A program made the position numbers and the translations under genes. A stretch of 49,189 nt of DNA from contig JAFVGI010000003.1 of NCBI GenBank assembly GCA_017475005.1, forward strand, positions 1 through 49,189. The letters run 5' to 3'. Position 1 is the stretch's first letter. The number at the start of each line of letters is the position of its first letter. This stretch comes from Prevotella sp. GTDB taxonomy: Bacteria > Bacteroidota > Bacteroidia > Bacteroidales > Bacteroidaceae. The notes beneath the pieces are model-generated. The model had not been told where the DNA came from. It saw nothing but the letters and a program-made list of their open reading frames with translations, and ran no database searches. Of the stretch, positions 40,786 to 49,189 are shown piece after piece.

Positions 40786-41313
40786 TTACTGGAACAGCTC
40801 GTCGAGGTATTTGTAGAACGCTGGGTCTTCGCCTATGACAATCTTCTCGATGCGGCCTTTGGGGTCGATGATAATCTTTGTCGGGTAGCCCTGTATGCCA
40901 TAGTCGGCTGTCAGACGAGTGCCCTTGGGGTTATAGACGTGTTTCCAGGGCATGTCGTAGGCTGCTACGGCTGCCTTCCACTTGTCAACGGGGTCGTTGC
41001 AGTCGATGCCGATAATCTCAAACTTGCCGCTGTACTTCTCGTAGTATCTCTTCATCTCGGGAATGCCCTTGATTCACCACGGGCACCATGAGCCCCAGAA
41101 GTCGAGCACCACATACGTGCCTCGGAATGACGACAGCGTCAGCGGCATACCATAGATGTCGTTGAGCGTAAAGTCCGGCGCCATCATGGCATCCGTATCG
41201 TCCTGCTCCACACGTGTAGTGGTCTCAGAGTTATTTACAGCGGCATTGTTGTGCCTGGCAACGCATGCGCAAACAACAGCAGCACACACAAGGGTAAAAA
41301 GAATCTTCTTCAT
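40786..41313 (-). CDS. TlpA/ResA-like thioredoxin with in-frame TGA at the second active-site Cys position
   Basis: The minus strand encodes a lipoprotein-like signal (LVCAAVVCAC), a short linker, then an AhpC/TSA-TlpA thioredoxin fold: APDFTLNDIYG, YVVLDFWGSWCPW, a TGA codon (41074-41076), and then IKGIPEMKRYYEKYSGKFE, GYPTKIIIDPKG with the cis-Pro, ending DELFQ. The two halves are in the same frame and together make 175 residues, normal for the family. Relatives have W-C-P-W-C at this place, so TGA replaces the second catalytic cysteine (position 80). Either it is read as selenocysteine (C-x-x-U), or the gene is inactivated, or two pieces are made with restart at the ATG at 41055. No convincing bacterial SECIS hairpin was seen by eye. 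Confidence 0.7.
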
Positions 41314-41324
41314 AGTTTATAATT

Positions 41325-41405
41325 CTCAACTTTCAATTATCAATTATCAATTATCAATTGTCAACTCCTAACTCTTAACTTTTAACTCTTAACTCTTAAC
41401 TAACT
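41325..41405. repeat. AATTATC then CTCTTAA heptamer tracts
   Basis: First four AATTATC units, then an imperfect switch (AATTGTCAACTCCTAACTCT), then CTCTTAA / CTTTTAA units up to the recG stop codon. Confidence 0.85.
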
Positions 41406-43496
41406 AATCGCTCCCCAGTCGATGGATGACTTCCTGAGTTCTGCGAGGCGGTTCCACAGGATGGCGTGCTCGGGCAGGTTGCAGTCGGGGTCTTTCGCTA
41501 TAATCTCCTGTGCCTCGTCGCGTGCCATCTGCACCAGCTGTCCGTCGGTGGCGATGTTGGCAATCTTCAGGTCGAAGGCCATACCGCTCTGCTGCGTTCC
41601 CTCAAGGTCGCCCGGGCCGCGCAGCTTCAGGTCGGCCTCGGCAATGCGAAAGCCGTCGTTGGTCTGGCACATGATGTCGAGACGCTTGCGTGTTTCGGAG
41701 GATATCTCATAGCCGCTGACGAGGATGCAGTATGACTGGTCGGCACCGCGTCCTACACGCCCTCGGAGCTGATGCAGCTGCGACAGGCCGAAGCGCTGCG
41801 CCTCCATGATGACCATCACGCTGGCATTGGGCACGTTGACGCCAACCTCGATGACGGTAGTGGCAACGAGCATCTGTGTCTCACCACGTACAAAGGCCTG
41901 CATCTCGGCTTCCTTCTCGGCAGACTTCATCTTGCCGTGCACCTTGCTCATCTTGTAGGTGGGGAACACCGCCTGCAAATCCCTGAAGCCGTCTTCAAGA
42001 TTCTGGAGGTCCATCTTCTCGCTCTCCTTAATCAGCGGAAAGACCACATACACCTGTCGGCCTTTCGCCACTTCGCGACGGATGCCTTCGTAGAGGCTTG
42101 TCTTCTGGTTGTCGTATTTATGCAGCGTCTGTATGGGCTTGCGACCTGGCGGCAGTTCGTCGATGACACTCACGTCGAGGTCGCCGTATAGCGTCATGGC
42201 AAGGGTGCGGGGAATAGGTGTTGCCGTCATGACGAGGATATGGGGCGGATTGTCGTTCTTGCCCCATAGCTTGGCCCTCTGTGCCACGCCGAAGCGATGC
42301 TGCTCGTCAATTACGGCAATGCCGAGATTGCCAAACACCACGGTGTCCTCTATCACGGCATGTGTGCCGACAAGTATCTTCACGTCGCCGTTGGCAAGGC
42401 CGTCCAGTATCTCGGTCCTTTTCTTGCCCTTCACGATGCCCGTCAGCAGTTCTACGCGGACGTCCATACCCTTCATGAATTCCTGTATGGTGGCAAGATG
42501 CTGCTCGGCAAGTATCTCAGTGGGCGCCATCATGACGGCCTGGAAACCGTTATCGACGGCAATGAGCATCGCCATCAGTGCCACCAGTGTCTTGCCGGAA
42601 CCGACATCGCCCTGTATCAGGCGGTTCATCTGACGGCCCGTATTCATGTCCTTGTGAATCTCGTGCATCACACGCTTCTGGGCGCCGGTGAGCTCGAAAG
42701 GCAGGTTATTATGATAGAACTCATGAAACGCCTTTCCCACCTTCGGCATCAGGTAGCCCTTGTACTTCTTCCTGTTGTTCGCCACATAGCGCACAATATT
42801 CAGCTGCACGTAGAAGAGCTCCTCGAACTTCAGCCTCTCACGGGCGTGCTGCATCTCATATTGGTTGTGGGGATAGTGGATGCAGCGGATGGCTTCGTCG
42901 CGGCTGATGAAGTGATGCTTCTTGACGATGAAGTCGGGCAGCGTCTCACGCAGCGGAAGCAACTTCTGCAGCATGCCCTTCATGATGCGCTCAATGCTAC
43001 GCGACGTCATGCCGGCCTTCTTCATCTTCTCCGTAGTATGATAGTGAGGCTGCAGACCCATGTCGTCGAGCGTCATGCTGTTGACGTCGTCGATGTCGGG
43101 ATGGCTTATCTGAAAGCGGTTGTTGAAAATACCGGGACGTCCGAAGACGATGTACTCACGGTTTACCTTATAAGATTTAATAATATACTGCACCCCCGAA
43201 AACCATACCAGGTCGATTACACCGGTGCCGTCAGAGAAATGGGCCACGAGACGCTTCTTCTTTATTCCCATGTCGAAGGTCTCGTAGGACAATATCTTAC
43301 CCCTTATCTGCACAAAGGGCATATCGGTCGTCAATTCGTTGATGGTATAGACCTTGGAACGGTCCACATACTTGTAGGGGTAGTACTCTATCAGGTCGCC
43401 GACACTCATGATGCCCAACTCCTTGTTGAGCATCTGCTGACGGCTGGGGCCTACGCCTGCAATGTATTTTATGTCCTGATCAAGAATTGATGACAT
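41400..43496 (-). CDS. recG: ATP-dependent DNA helicase RecG
   Basis: About 698 residues. The wedge/OB domain (about 60-150, with [20 protein letters not shown]) precedes two helicase domains; Walker A is [14 protein letters not shown], Walker B is [10 protein letters not shown], and [12 protein letters not shown] plus the C-terminal [18 protein letters not shown] motif VI are present. RecG reverses stalled forks and processes recombination intermediates. The ATG at 43496 is preferred to a TTG two codons upstream; either way the gene overlaps ispD by 17 or more bases. Its stop codon lies in the heptamer tract. Confidence 0.97.
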   Translation of the reverse strand: MSSILDQDIKYIAGVGPSRQQMLNKELGIMSVGDLIEYYPYKYVDRSKVYTINELTTDMPFVQIRGKILSYETFDMGIKKKRLVAHFSDGTGVIDLVWFSGVQYIIKSYKVNREYIVFGRPGIFNNRFQISHPDIDDVNSMTLDDMGLQPHYHTTEKMKKAGMTSRSIERIMKGMLQKLLPLRETLPDFIVKKHHFISRDEAIRCIHYPHNQYEMQHARERLKFEELFYVQLNIVRYVANNRKKYKGYLMPKVGKAFHEFYHNNLPFELTGAQKRVMHEIHKDMNTGRQMNRLIQGDVGSGKTLVALMAMLIAVDNGFQAVMMAPTEILAEQHLATIQEFMKGMDVRVELLTGIVKGKKRTEILDGLANGDVKILVGTHAVIEDTVVFGNLGIAVIDEQHRFGVAQRAKLWGKNDNPPHILVMTATPIPRTLAMTLYGDLDVSVIDELPPGRKPIQTLHKYDNQKTSLYEGIRREVAKGRQVYVVFPLIKESEKMDLQNLEDGFRDLQAVFPTYKMSKVHGKMKSAEKEAEMQAFVRGETQMLVATTVIEVGVNVPNASVMVIMEAQRFGLSQLHQLRGRVGRGADQSYCILVSGYEISSETRKRLDIMCQTNDGFRIAEADLKLRGPGDLEGTQQSGMAFDLKIANIATDGQLVQMARDEAQEIIAKDPDCNLPEHAILWNRLAELRKSSIDWGAIS

Positions 43497-44157
43497 CGGC
43501 AATCTTAAGGTCGAACGGGGTGGTTATCTTTATGTTTTCACGATTACCCTCTACCATAGTGACTTTCTGCCCGAAGGCTTCTACAACGCTGGCATCATCG
43601 GTGAAGGCTTCGGAATAGGGCTGTCGGTTTGCCGCCTTCAGCAGTTGTATGTCGAAGGTCTGAGGGGTTTGTACTATCTTATAGTTCTCGCGATAGACAT
43701 TCTTGCCCTGTGTCACATCGCGGAGGGTTTCTGTGACAGGTATCACGGGTATTACGGCTTTCTTCACGCGAGCCTCCTCATAGCAGCGCTCTATGACATC
43801 GAGGCTCACAAAAGGTCTCACGCCATCGTGGATGCCGACAACGCCTTCTGCGAAATCGGGAATGGCTTTCAGGCCGTTCTGCACAGAGTGGAAACGTGTC
43901 TCACCGCCATTGACAACAGTGTGGGAGGCCTTGCAGGAATATTTCTGGCATAGCTCGGCCCAGTATTCGTGCTGCTCCTTGGGAAGCACCAGAATAATCT
44001 CCAATCCCTCAATGCCGGCCAAACTCTCGCCATAACGCTTGAACTTCTCAAGCGTATGCATCAGGATGGGCTTCCCCGCAACGGGAATAAACTGCTTGGG
44101 AATTTCTCCTCCCATACGAAGACCCTTCCCACCAGCAACAATGATAGCGTAATCCAT
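43480..44157 (-). CDS. ispD: 2-C-methyl-D-erythritol 4-phosphate cytidylyltransferase
   Basis: A 225-residue enzyme of the non-mevalonate isoprenoid pathway that joins CTP to [23 protein letters not shown] at the N-terminus is the nucleotide-binding signature, [10 protein letters not shown] is the conserved metal/substrate site, and [13 protein letters not shown] and [10 protein letters not shown] complete the family pattern. It overlaps recG. Confidence 0.96.
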   Translation of the reverse strand: MDYAIIVAGGKGLRMGGEIPKQFIPVAGKPILMHTLEKFKRYGESLAGIEGLEIILVLPKEQHEYWAELCQKYSCKASHTVVNGGETRFHSVQNGLKAIPDFAEGVVGIHDGVRPFVSLDVIERCYEEARVKKAVIPVIPVTETLRDVTQGKNVYRENYKIVQTPQTFDIQLLKAANRQPYSEAFTDDASVVEAFGQKVTMVEGNRENIKITTPFDLKIADVINS

Positions 44158-44167
44158 AGCTTTTTCA

Positions 44168-44247
44168 CTCCCTTTTTTCTTAACTCTTAACTCTTAACTC
44201 TTAATTCTTAACTCTTAACTCTTAATTCTTAATTCTTAACTCTTCAT
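44168..44247. repeat. CTCTTAA / TTCTTAA heptamer tract
   Basis: At least nine successive 7-bp units (TCTTAACTCTTAACTCTTAA and variants with ATTCTTA) cover the gap between ispD and the DJ-1 gene and include the latter's stop. Confidence 0.9.
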
Positions 44248-44799
44248 TAACTTATTAAACATCATCCCTTCTCTCAATGCGTCGGCTTCTTGACTCAAGC
44301 CCAGCATCTCAAGAATTGCGTACGCGTATGGCAGGGTCGCTGCAGGTCCGCAACCGGTGATGACATTGCCGTCAACGGTGTAAACGTCCGCTGTGTATGT
44401 AGCGCCAATCATCTGGTCTTCACAACCCGGGTAGCACGTAGCTTTCTTGCCGTCGAGCAGTCCGAGACCGCCCAGAATGATGGGAGCGGCACAGATGGCA
44501 CCGTATTTCTTTCCGGCTTTGGCGTGCTTTAACACAGCCTCCTTCAGACCCTCATGGTCGTTCAGATTGTATGTTCCGGGTAGTCCGCCAGGCAGCAGCA
44601 GCATGTCGGCATCGCTGAAATCAGCATCGGCAAATGCAAGGTCGCAAAGCATTTTCACACCATGTGACAACTCTACTGCTTCTGTGTCATTGATACTGAC
44701 AGTCTTAATGTCCACTCCGGCTCTCTTTAAAACGTCAACAACGGTCAGAGCTTCTATCTCTTCTGAGCCATTTGCAATGAATTCGTAAACTTTAAGCAT
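44236..44799 (-). CDS. DJ-1/PfpI-family protein
   Basis: A 187-residue protein of the DJ-1 branch of the glutamine amidotransferase-like fold. The reactive cysteine lies in YGAICAAPIIL (about residue 104) with the acidic partner in GSEEIEALTVVD, and the LLLPGGLPGTYNL loop is typical. Such proteins act on glyoxals or protect against oxidative damage; the exact substrate is not settled. It diverges from NAD kinase. Confidence 0.92.
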   Translation of the reverse strand: MLKVYEFIANGSEEIEALTVVDVLKRAGVDIKTVSINDTEAVELSHGVKMLCDLAFADADFSDADMLLLPGGLPGTYNLNDHEGLKEAVLKHAKAGKKYGAICAAPIILGGLGLLDGKKATCYPGCEDQMIGATYTADVYTVDGNVITGCGPAATLPYAYAILEMLGLSQEADALREGMMFNKLMKS

Positions 44800-44816
44800 A
44801 TTTTTTTAGGCTTTTA

Positions 44817-44847
44817 TTTGTTTTGTCAATTTAAAAATGTATCTTTG
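44817..44847 (+). promoter_or_regulatory. Bacteroidota-type promoter for NAD kinase
   Basis: TTTG at 44817-44820 and TATCTTTG at 44840-44847, spacer 19 bp, about 40 bases before the start at 44888. Confidence 0.75.
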
Positions 44848-44887
44848 CAGCGGCAAAATTACAAAAAAAAATTGAAAGTATAGCAAA

Positions 44888-45772
44888 ATGACACAAAAAA
44901 TTCGTTTCGCCATCTTTGGAAATGTATATCAAAGAAAAAAGTCGCAGGCAATATTCAAACTTATTGCCATATTGCAGCGTTATGATGCAGAAATCTATGT
45001 GGACCGCCCTTTTTATGAGTTTATTACTGAGGGACAGCACATGGACGTGAAGGTTGATGGCATCTTTGATGGCGACGATTTTAATGTCGATTATGCCATT
45101 TCTATGGGCGGTGACGGTACGCTGCTCAAGACGGCTGCAAGGGTGCATAGCAAGGATACGCCGATTATAGGCGTTAACATCGGAAGACTGGGTTTCCTGG
45201 CTGATGTGGTGCCTTCGGAGATAGAGAATGCGATATCTGATATCTACGCAGGGAACTATCGCGTGGATGAACATTCAGTCATCAAAATCGAAACTTCCGG
45301 CGATGAGAAACTGGAAAGCGGACCGTTTGCCCTCAATGATATCGCTATCCTGAAGAGGGATAACGCATCAATGATATCAATAAGAGCCAGTATCAATGGC
45401 GAATATGTCACAACATATCAGGCTGACGGACTGATTGTCACGACACCAACGGGTTCTACGGCATATAATCTTTCTAATGGCGGACCGATTATCGCTCCTG
45501 GAACAGGTACGTTGTGTCTCACGGCAGTAGCGCCTCATAGCCTGAATATCCGCCCGATTGTCGTGCCTGACACGTCTGTGATATCCTTGAAGGTCGAGAG
45601 CCGCAGCCATTCTGTGCTCGTTGCCGTCGATGGAAAATCTACAAGCCTGCATGACGCTATGGAGATGCGCATATTGAAGGCAGAACATAATGTTTGCATA
45701 ATACGTTTCTCAGACCGTAAGTATTACTCTACGTTGCGTGAAAAGATGATGTGGGGACTTGACCAGAGATGA
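44888..45772 (+). CDS. nadK: NAD kinase
   Basis: A 294-residue enzyme that makes NADP from NAD and ATP. The GGDGT motif is present in AISMGGDGTLLKTAARV, followed by GVNIGRLGFLADV, and the second domain has TPTGSTAYNLSNGGPIIAPG. Length and motifs are standard. Its stop overlaps the start of the ABC transporter by 4 bases. Confidence 0.97.
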   Translation: MTQKIRFAIFGNVYQRKKSQAIFKLIAILQRYDAEIYVDRPFYEFITEGQHMDVKVDGIFDGDDFNVDYAISMGGDGTLLKTAARVHSKDTPIIGVNIGRLGFLADVVPSEIENAISDIYAGNYRVDEHSVIKIETSGDEKLESGPFALNDIAILKRDNASMISIRASINGEYVTTYQADGLIVTTPTGSTAYNLSNGGPIIAPGTGTLCLTAVAPHSLNIRPIVVPDTSVISLKVESRSHSVLVAVDGKSTSLHDAMEMRILKAEHNVCIIRFSDRKYYSTLREKMMWGLDQR

Positions 45773-47436
45773 GAATACCACGCCCAAATACTACGTACAG
45801 CATAGGTCGGATATCACGCTGGATATGGGATTCCTCCAGAGATAACCGGCTTCAGGCTATCCTGAATACTTCCATAGGATTGCTGGATGTGGTATTGGCG
45901 CTGTTGTCTGTATGGACGGTGCAGCGGGCTATAGATATCGCATCCCATCATCTTGACGGGGATGTTATCATGGCGGTTGTATGGATGGCATTGGTGATAT
46001 CTGGTACTTTCGTCCTCGACTTCTGCTCTACGTGGGTAAAGAACTATTACGGCGTCCGTGCGCAGAACCGTATGCAGCGACGTATGCTGGGACATATCCT
46101 GCATTCGGAATTTCAGGGAAGGAACTCAATGCATAGCGGCGATGTGATAAATCGTCTCGAATCAGATGTGAATACCGTCGTCAATTTCGTAGCAGAGACA
46201 ATTCCTAATGCGGTGTCGGTGTTCTGCCTTTTCGTGGGTGCCTTCGTGTACCTTTATTCTCTGGACAGCCGATTGGCTATCATAATTGTCATAATGTTCC
46301 CCCTCTTCTTGCTGGTGAGCAAGATATATGTCAGTCGCATGCGTGAGCTGTCACGTGACGTCCGCAACTCTGACAGTATGGTGCAGAGCCTCTTGCAGGA
46401 GTCTATCCAGAACCGTATCCTTGTAAAGACCTTGGAGGGAGAGGATACTATTATCGATAAGCTTACGACTCAACATGATACCCTGCATCGCAAGGTGATT
46501 CGTCGTACAAAGTTCTCTGTATTCTCGAGCATGCTGGTGAGCATCGGCTTCGCATCCGGATACATCGTGGCTTTCGCATGGGGCGCTTTACGACTGGCGG
46601 CAGGGACATTAACCTATGGCGGAATGTCGGCCTTCCTGCAGTTGGTGAATAGGGTGCAGCGTCCTGCCAGGGCACTGACAAACCTGGCACCACAGTTCGT
46701 TTCTGTCTTTACAGCAGCCGAACGCCTGATGATACTCGAAGATGTGCCATTGGAGAAACAGGGTAAACAGATTTCGCTCACTGGACCTTGCGGCATAGCC
46801 GTCCGTAATGTGACATTCGCTTATCCGGATAATCCTGACAAAGTCGTAATCAATAATCTTTCGTTTGATTTCAAGCCCGGCACATGTACAGCCGTCATTG
46901 GTGAGACGGGCGCAGGAAAAACGACCCTGATTCGTATGATTCTGGCGTTGCTGAAACCTGTTGAAGGCAGTGTTAATATATATAATGTAGAGAAGGATAT
47001 ACCCGTTTCTCCGCAAACTCGTTGTAACATCATATATGTTCCGCAGGGCAATACAATGATGTCCGGCACGATACGTGAAAACCTGCAGATGGGAAATGTT
47101 GATGCGACGGATGCCGAGATGTACGAGGCTCTTGATACCGCCTGCGCAGATTTCGTCCGTTCTCTCCCGGACGGCTTGGATACCGCGTTCTCCGAACAGG
47201 GTGGGGGACTTAGCGAGGGACAAGCGCAGCGCATCTGTGTTGCAAGGGCTTTGCTGCGCAATTGCCCGCTGATGATTCTCGATGAGGCTACCAGCGCTCT
47301 GGATAGTGAGACAGAAAAGAAGCTTCTTAACAATCTTCTCACTGATAAGTCACGAACCATCATTTTTATCACACACCGACAGGTTGTGCTGGACTATTGT
47401 GATGATTCCCTCCATTTAATACGAAAAAGACAATAA
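45769..47436 (+). CDS. ABC exporter, fused membrane and ATPase domains
   Basis: A 555-residue half-transporter of the MsbA/lipid or drug exporter type. Six membrane helices (about 30-300) precede an ATPase domain with Walker A GETGAGKTTLIR, Q-loop VPQGN, signature LSEGQAQR, Walker B LMILDEATSALD and the H-loop ITHRQ. It would work as a homodimer to move a lipid, drug or peptide out of the cytoplasm; the substrate is unknown. Translationally coupled to nadK by ATGA overlap. Confidence 0.93.
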   Translation: MRIPRPNTTYSIGRISRWIWDSSRDNRLQAILNTSIGLLDVVLALLSVWTVQRAIDIASHHLDGDVIMAVVWMALVISGTFVLDFCSTWVKNYYGVRAQNRMQRRMLGHILHSEFQGRNSMHSGDVINRLESDVNTVVNFVAETIPNAVSVFCLFVGAFVYLYSLDSRLAIIIVIMFPLFLLVSKIYVSRMRELSRDVRNSDSMVQSLLQESIQNRILVKTLEGEDTIIDKLTTQHDTLHRKVIRRTKFSVFSSMLVSIGFASGYIVAFAWGALRLAAGTLTYGGMSAFLQLVNRVQRPARALTNLAPQFVSVFTAAERLMILEDVPLEKQGKQISLTGPCGIAVRNVTFAYPDNPDKVVINNLSFDFKPGTCTAVIGETGAGKTTLIRMILALLKPVEGSVNIYNVEKDIPVSPQTRCNIIYVPQGNTMMSGTIRENLQMGNVDATDAEMYEALDTACADFVRSLPDGLDTAFSEQGGGLSEGQAQRICVARALLRNCPLMILDEATSALDSETEKKLLNNLLTDKSRTIIFITHRQVVLDYCDDSLHLIRKRQ

Positions 47437-47479
47437 GAGAAATAAAACTCTAACCTAACATTTAACATTAATAATAATT

Positions 47480-48463
47480 ATGATGAACAAAAAAGTATTT
47501 TCGCTCGCACTGTTTATGATGGTGGCAGCTGTTTCTTCTGCTTTTGCGCAGAAAGGAAAAAATGAGATGGTGGCATATCTGTTTACCTATTTTAATGGCA
47601 ATAGCCCTAAACAGGAACAAATATGTTATGCCCTGAGTGATGACGGATATAATTTCACTCCGCTGAATGGTGGGGAACCCGTTATCAAAAGTGATACTAT
47701 TGCATTGACCCAATGCGTCCGTGACCCGCACATACTCAGGTGTGAGGATGGAAAGACTTTTTATATGGTTGTTACAGATATGCGTTCCGAATTGGGCTGG
47801 TCAAGCAATAGGGGTATGGTGTTGCTTAAGTCAAAAGACCTGATTAACTGGGAACATCATACTATAAACTTCCCCACTCGTTATACTAAAACATGGCACA
47901 ACGTAATCCGCGTATGGGCTCCAGAGACCATATATGACCATAAGGCAAAAAAATATATGGTGTTCTACTCTCTTCGTACAAGCGACAGAGACTCGTATGA
48001 TAAAATCTATTACCAATACGCCAACAAAGATTTTTCTGACCTGGAGGGAGAGCCCAAATGGCTGTTTGATGCAGGAAATGCTACCATCGATGGAGATATA
48101 GTATATAATGATGCCGACAAAATGTATCACCTGTTCTATAAACAGGAGTCAGGACGCGGCATCTATCAGGCTGTAGCAAAGCAACTCACAGACAAGTGGG
48201 AAATGCTTCAGGGAAATGTGGAGCAGACAAAAGAAGCGGTAGAAGGCGTCGGTGTTTGTAAGGCAATAGACGGAAAGTCCTGGATAGTAATGTATGACTG
48301 TTACGGAAGCGGGCACTATCAGTTCTGCCGTTCAGAAGATTTGAAGACATTCCAGTTCGTGCAGAATACAGCTACAAAGGGAGTCTTCACCCCACGACAT
48401 GGTACAATTATACCTATAACACTCGCAGAAAAAGAGCGCCTTCTCTCGGCCTACGGAAAGTGA
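47480..48463 (+). CDS. GH43-type beta-propeller glycosidase, exported
   Basis: A 327-residue protein with a signal peptide (ending near SAFAQ) and a five-bladed propeller of GH43 type: YLFTYFNGNSPKQEQICYAL, VRDPHILRCEDGKTFYMVV (the catalytic base Asp), RVWAPETIYDHKAKKYMVFY and ATIDGDIVYNDADKMYHLFY. Members remove arabinose, galactose or xylose from plant polymers. Along with the GH53 galactanase it fits use of pectic arabinogalactan. The gene starts about 44 bases after the ABC gene; MM at the start leaves two possible ATG codons. Confidence 0.85.
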   Translation: MMNKKVFSLALFMMVAAVSSAFAQKGKNEMVAYLFTYFNGNSPKQEQICYALSDDGYNFTPLNGGEPVIKSDTIALTQCVRDPHILRCEDGKTFYMVVTDMRSELGWSSNRGMVLLKSKDLINWEHHTINFPTRYTKTWHNVIRVWAPETIYDHKAKKYMVFYSLRTSDRDSYDKIYYQYANKDFSDLEGEPKWLFDAGNATIDGDIVYNDADKMYHLFYKQESGRGIYQAVAKQLTDKWEMLQGNVEQTKEAVEGVGVCKAIDGKSWIVMYDCYGSGHYQFCRSEDLKTFQFVQNTATKGVFTPRHGTIIPITLAEKERLLSAYGK

Positions 48464-48475
48464 TGGAAGAAGATT

Positions 48476-48603
48476 TTAGTTGTTAGTTATTAGTTGTTAG
48501 TAACTAGAAACTAAAGACTAGAAACTAGAAAAAGTTATCGGTTAGCGTTGAGCGTTAACCGATAACCTATAGCCTATAACCGATAACCGTTAACCGTTAA
48601 CCG
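48476..48603. repeat. Composite heptamer tract after GH43
   Basis: Blocks GTTAGTT / GTTATTA, then ACTAGAA, then GGTTAGC / GGTTATC-type units and CCGTTAA units. It ends at the stop codon of the smalltalk gene. Confidence 0.85.
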
Positions 48604-48702
48604 TTACATCGGTCCATATCCCATGCAACTTGTAGTTGTTATAGCTGTCAGTGCGGCTACTATCACCTTCGCCAGCATCTGCCAAAAATTCTTTTTTTCC
48701 AT
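48604..48702 (-). CDS. Smalltalk-family peptide
   Basis: A 32-residue peptide: basic start MEKKNFWQML, a hydrophobic helix AKVIVAALTAITTTSC and a short tail MGYGPM. This matches the very small smalltalk family of Bacteroidota, which usually sits next to an HU-like DNA-binding protein; here no such intact neighbour is seen. The Cys after TTTS could be a lipobox. The function is unknown. An AAATAAAGG-like site precedes the start. Confidence 0.72.
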   Translation of the reverse strand: MEKKNFWQMLAKVIVAALTAITTTSCMGYGPM

Positions 48703-48868
48703 AACCTTTATTTAATTTTTAATATTAACAAAAACCAAGAAAACCCTTTTCGATGTTTGTATGTTCCGTTGGAACTTTGTGTTAAGTGCTATGTCTTTGT
48801 CTTTAAAAGTAAACTTTTACGCCTAAGTCACATCCCTTACCACATAACTATCGTTATTACAACCCTCG

Positions 48869-48900
48869 AAAAGAAAACCCCGCTCGTTGAGCGGAAAAAC
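48869..48900 (-). terminator. Terminator on the minus strand after repeat copy B
   Basis: CCGCTC and GAGCGG flank GTT or AAC; read on the minus strand the stem is followed by GGTTTTCTTTT. Its position suggests that a transcript crossing the long repeat copy B ends here. Confidence 0.65.
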
Positions 48901-48939
48901 CGCTGCGCATAGACTCTTAAACTATTAAGCTACTAAGCC

Positions 48940-49189
48940 AGTCAAGTACATTGTTGGGTTTTTAAGGTCGGCGTTGACTTTGTCGAAGTTGCTCACGCTC
49001 GGCATTGTTCAAAAGCGATTTTGACACTGCTCTCGCTTAATCGCAACATTGAGCTCAGACCTTGGGTTCTTTGCCTGACAAGGGCATAACCTGACGTAGG
49101 AAGGTGTAGGATTTCAAGGAAAAGGGACATAGAAGTTTACTTATAATGGCACTTTAACTTGAAGAACTACAAAGTCTGAAAAGACTTAT
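48940..49189 (-). repeat. Long dispersed intergenic repeat, copy B (cut by window edge)
   Basis: The reverse complement of this stretch aligns with 9605-9860: ATAAGTCTTTTCAGAC, TTCTTCAAGTT, AAACTTCTATGTCC, CACCTTCCTACGTCAGGTTA and GTCAGGCAAA are shared in order, followed by the GTCAAAATCGCTTTTGAACA module. The 3' half of the closing stem (CCTGACAAGGG on the plus strand, 49074-49084) is inside; its partner should lie just past the window end. Distance between copies is 39 kb and they are in opposite orientation. Confidence 0.6.

Noticed and set aside
42297-43490. A 397-codon plus-strand frame opposite recG
   Set aside because: It is the antisense shadow of the well-conserved recG frame, His/Val/Leu-rich without domain signatures.

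Overview
The window reads as a chromosomal segment of an anaerobic, polysaccharide-degrading Bacteroidota, most likely Bacteroidales close to Prevotellaceae. The evidence is the Bacteroidota promoter type (TTG, about 20 bp, TAnnTTTG) seen before at least six genes, a TonB-dependent receptor with a carboxypeptidase-like N-domain, lipoboxes ending in SC or AC, a BspA-like leucine-rich-repeat protein, families such as DUF4292, DUF6057, DUF4876 and smalltalk, class I fumarase, rubredoxin, and the efp / rpmH pair. I see no rRNA, tRNA, CRISPR array, phage or transposase. Family names are from memory of the families; no search was run.

Layout. 1-521 (minus): tatC (cut by the left edge) and tatA. 688-9471 (plus): a six-gene envelope operon of HMA-domain protein, TonB-dependent receptor, DUF4876-type lipoprotein, DUF6850-type barrel, leucine-rich-repeat surface protein and FMN-binding protein, closed by a strong terminator; it looks like a metal or metal-chelate acquisition and redox system. 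9472-10686: no intact gene, but a long structured repeat and a GxxExxY gene remnant. 10687-13758 (plus): a GH53 galactanase fused to a cyclophilin, rubredoxin, a 20-unit 11-bp repeat array and a GH25 lysozyme. 13897-17277 (minus): efp, glycosyltransferase, radC, sufT-like, lpxH, overlapping or nearly so. 17511-22008 (plus): rpmH, dut, TPR protein, DUF4292 lipoprotein, EnvC-like protein. 22026-37939 (minus): GH13 amylase, PD40 lipoprotein with a CxxCH motif, DUF6057, malQ, Na/Ca exchanger, fumarase, M16 peptidase, DUF4954, hflX. 38133-44799 (minus): a broken small gene, a Na/phosphate transporter fused to PhoU and a DNA-binding domain, a TlpA-like thioredoxin with TGA at its second catalytic cysteine codon, recG, ispD and a DJ-1 protein. 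44888-48463 (plus): NAD kinase, ABC exporter, GH43. 48604-49189 (minus): smalltalk peptide, a terminator and a second copy of the long repeat.

The most striking points are: (1) the transporter-PhoU-winged-helix fusion at 38550-40511, a plausible membrane-bound phosphate-responsive transcription factor; (2) an in-frame TGA exactly at the second catalytic Cys codon of the TlpA-like protein (41074-41076), either selenocysteine or a very precisely placed nonsense mutation; (3) tandem repeats, mostly of 7-bp period but of many unrelated sequences, at many gene junctions, which also run into coding regions and make up the hydrophobic core of several signal peptides and an insert in the HflX GTPase domain; (4) a GH53-cyclophilin fusion; (5) a long inverted pair of intergenic repeats with a possible RNA fold.

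Functionally the window mixes housekeeping genes (translation, DNA repair, NAD, isoprenoid, lipid A) with glycan use (GH53, GH43, GH13, GH77) and envelope proteins. Many adjacent genes overlap by 1-4 bases (TAATG or ATGA), which points to translational coupling and fixed several start codons.
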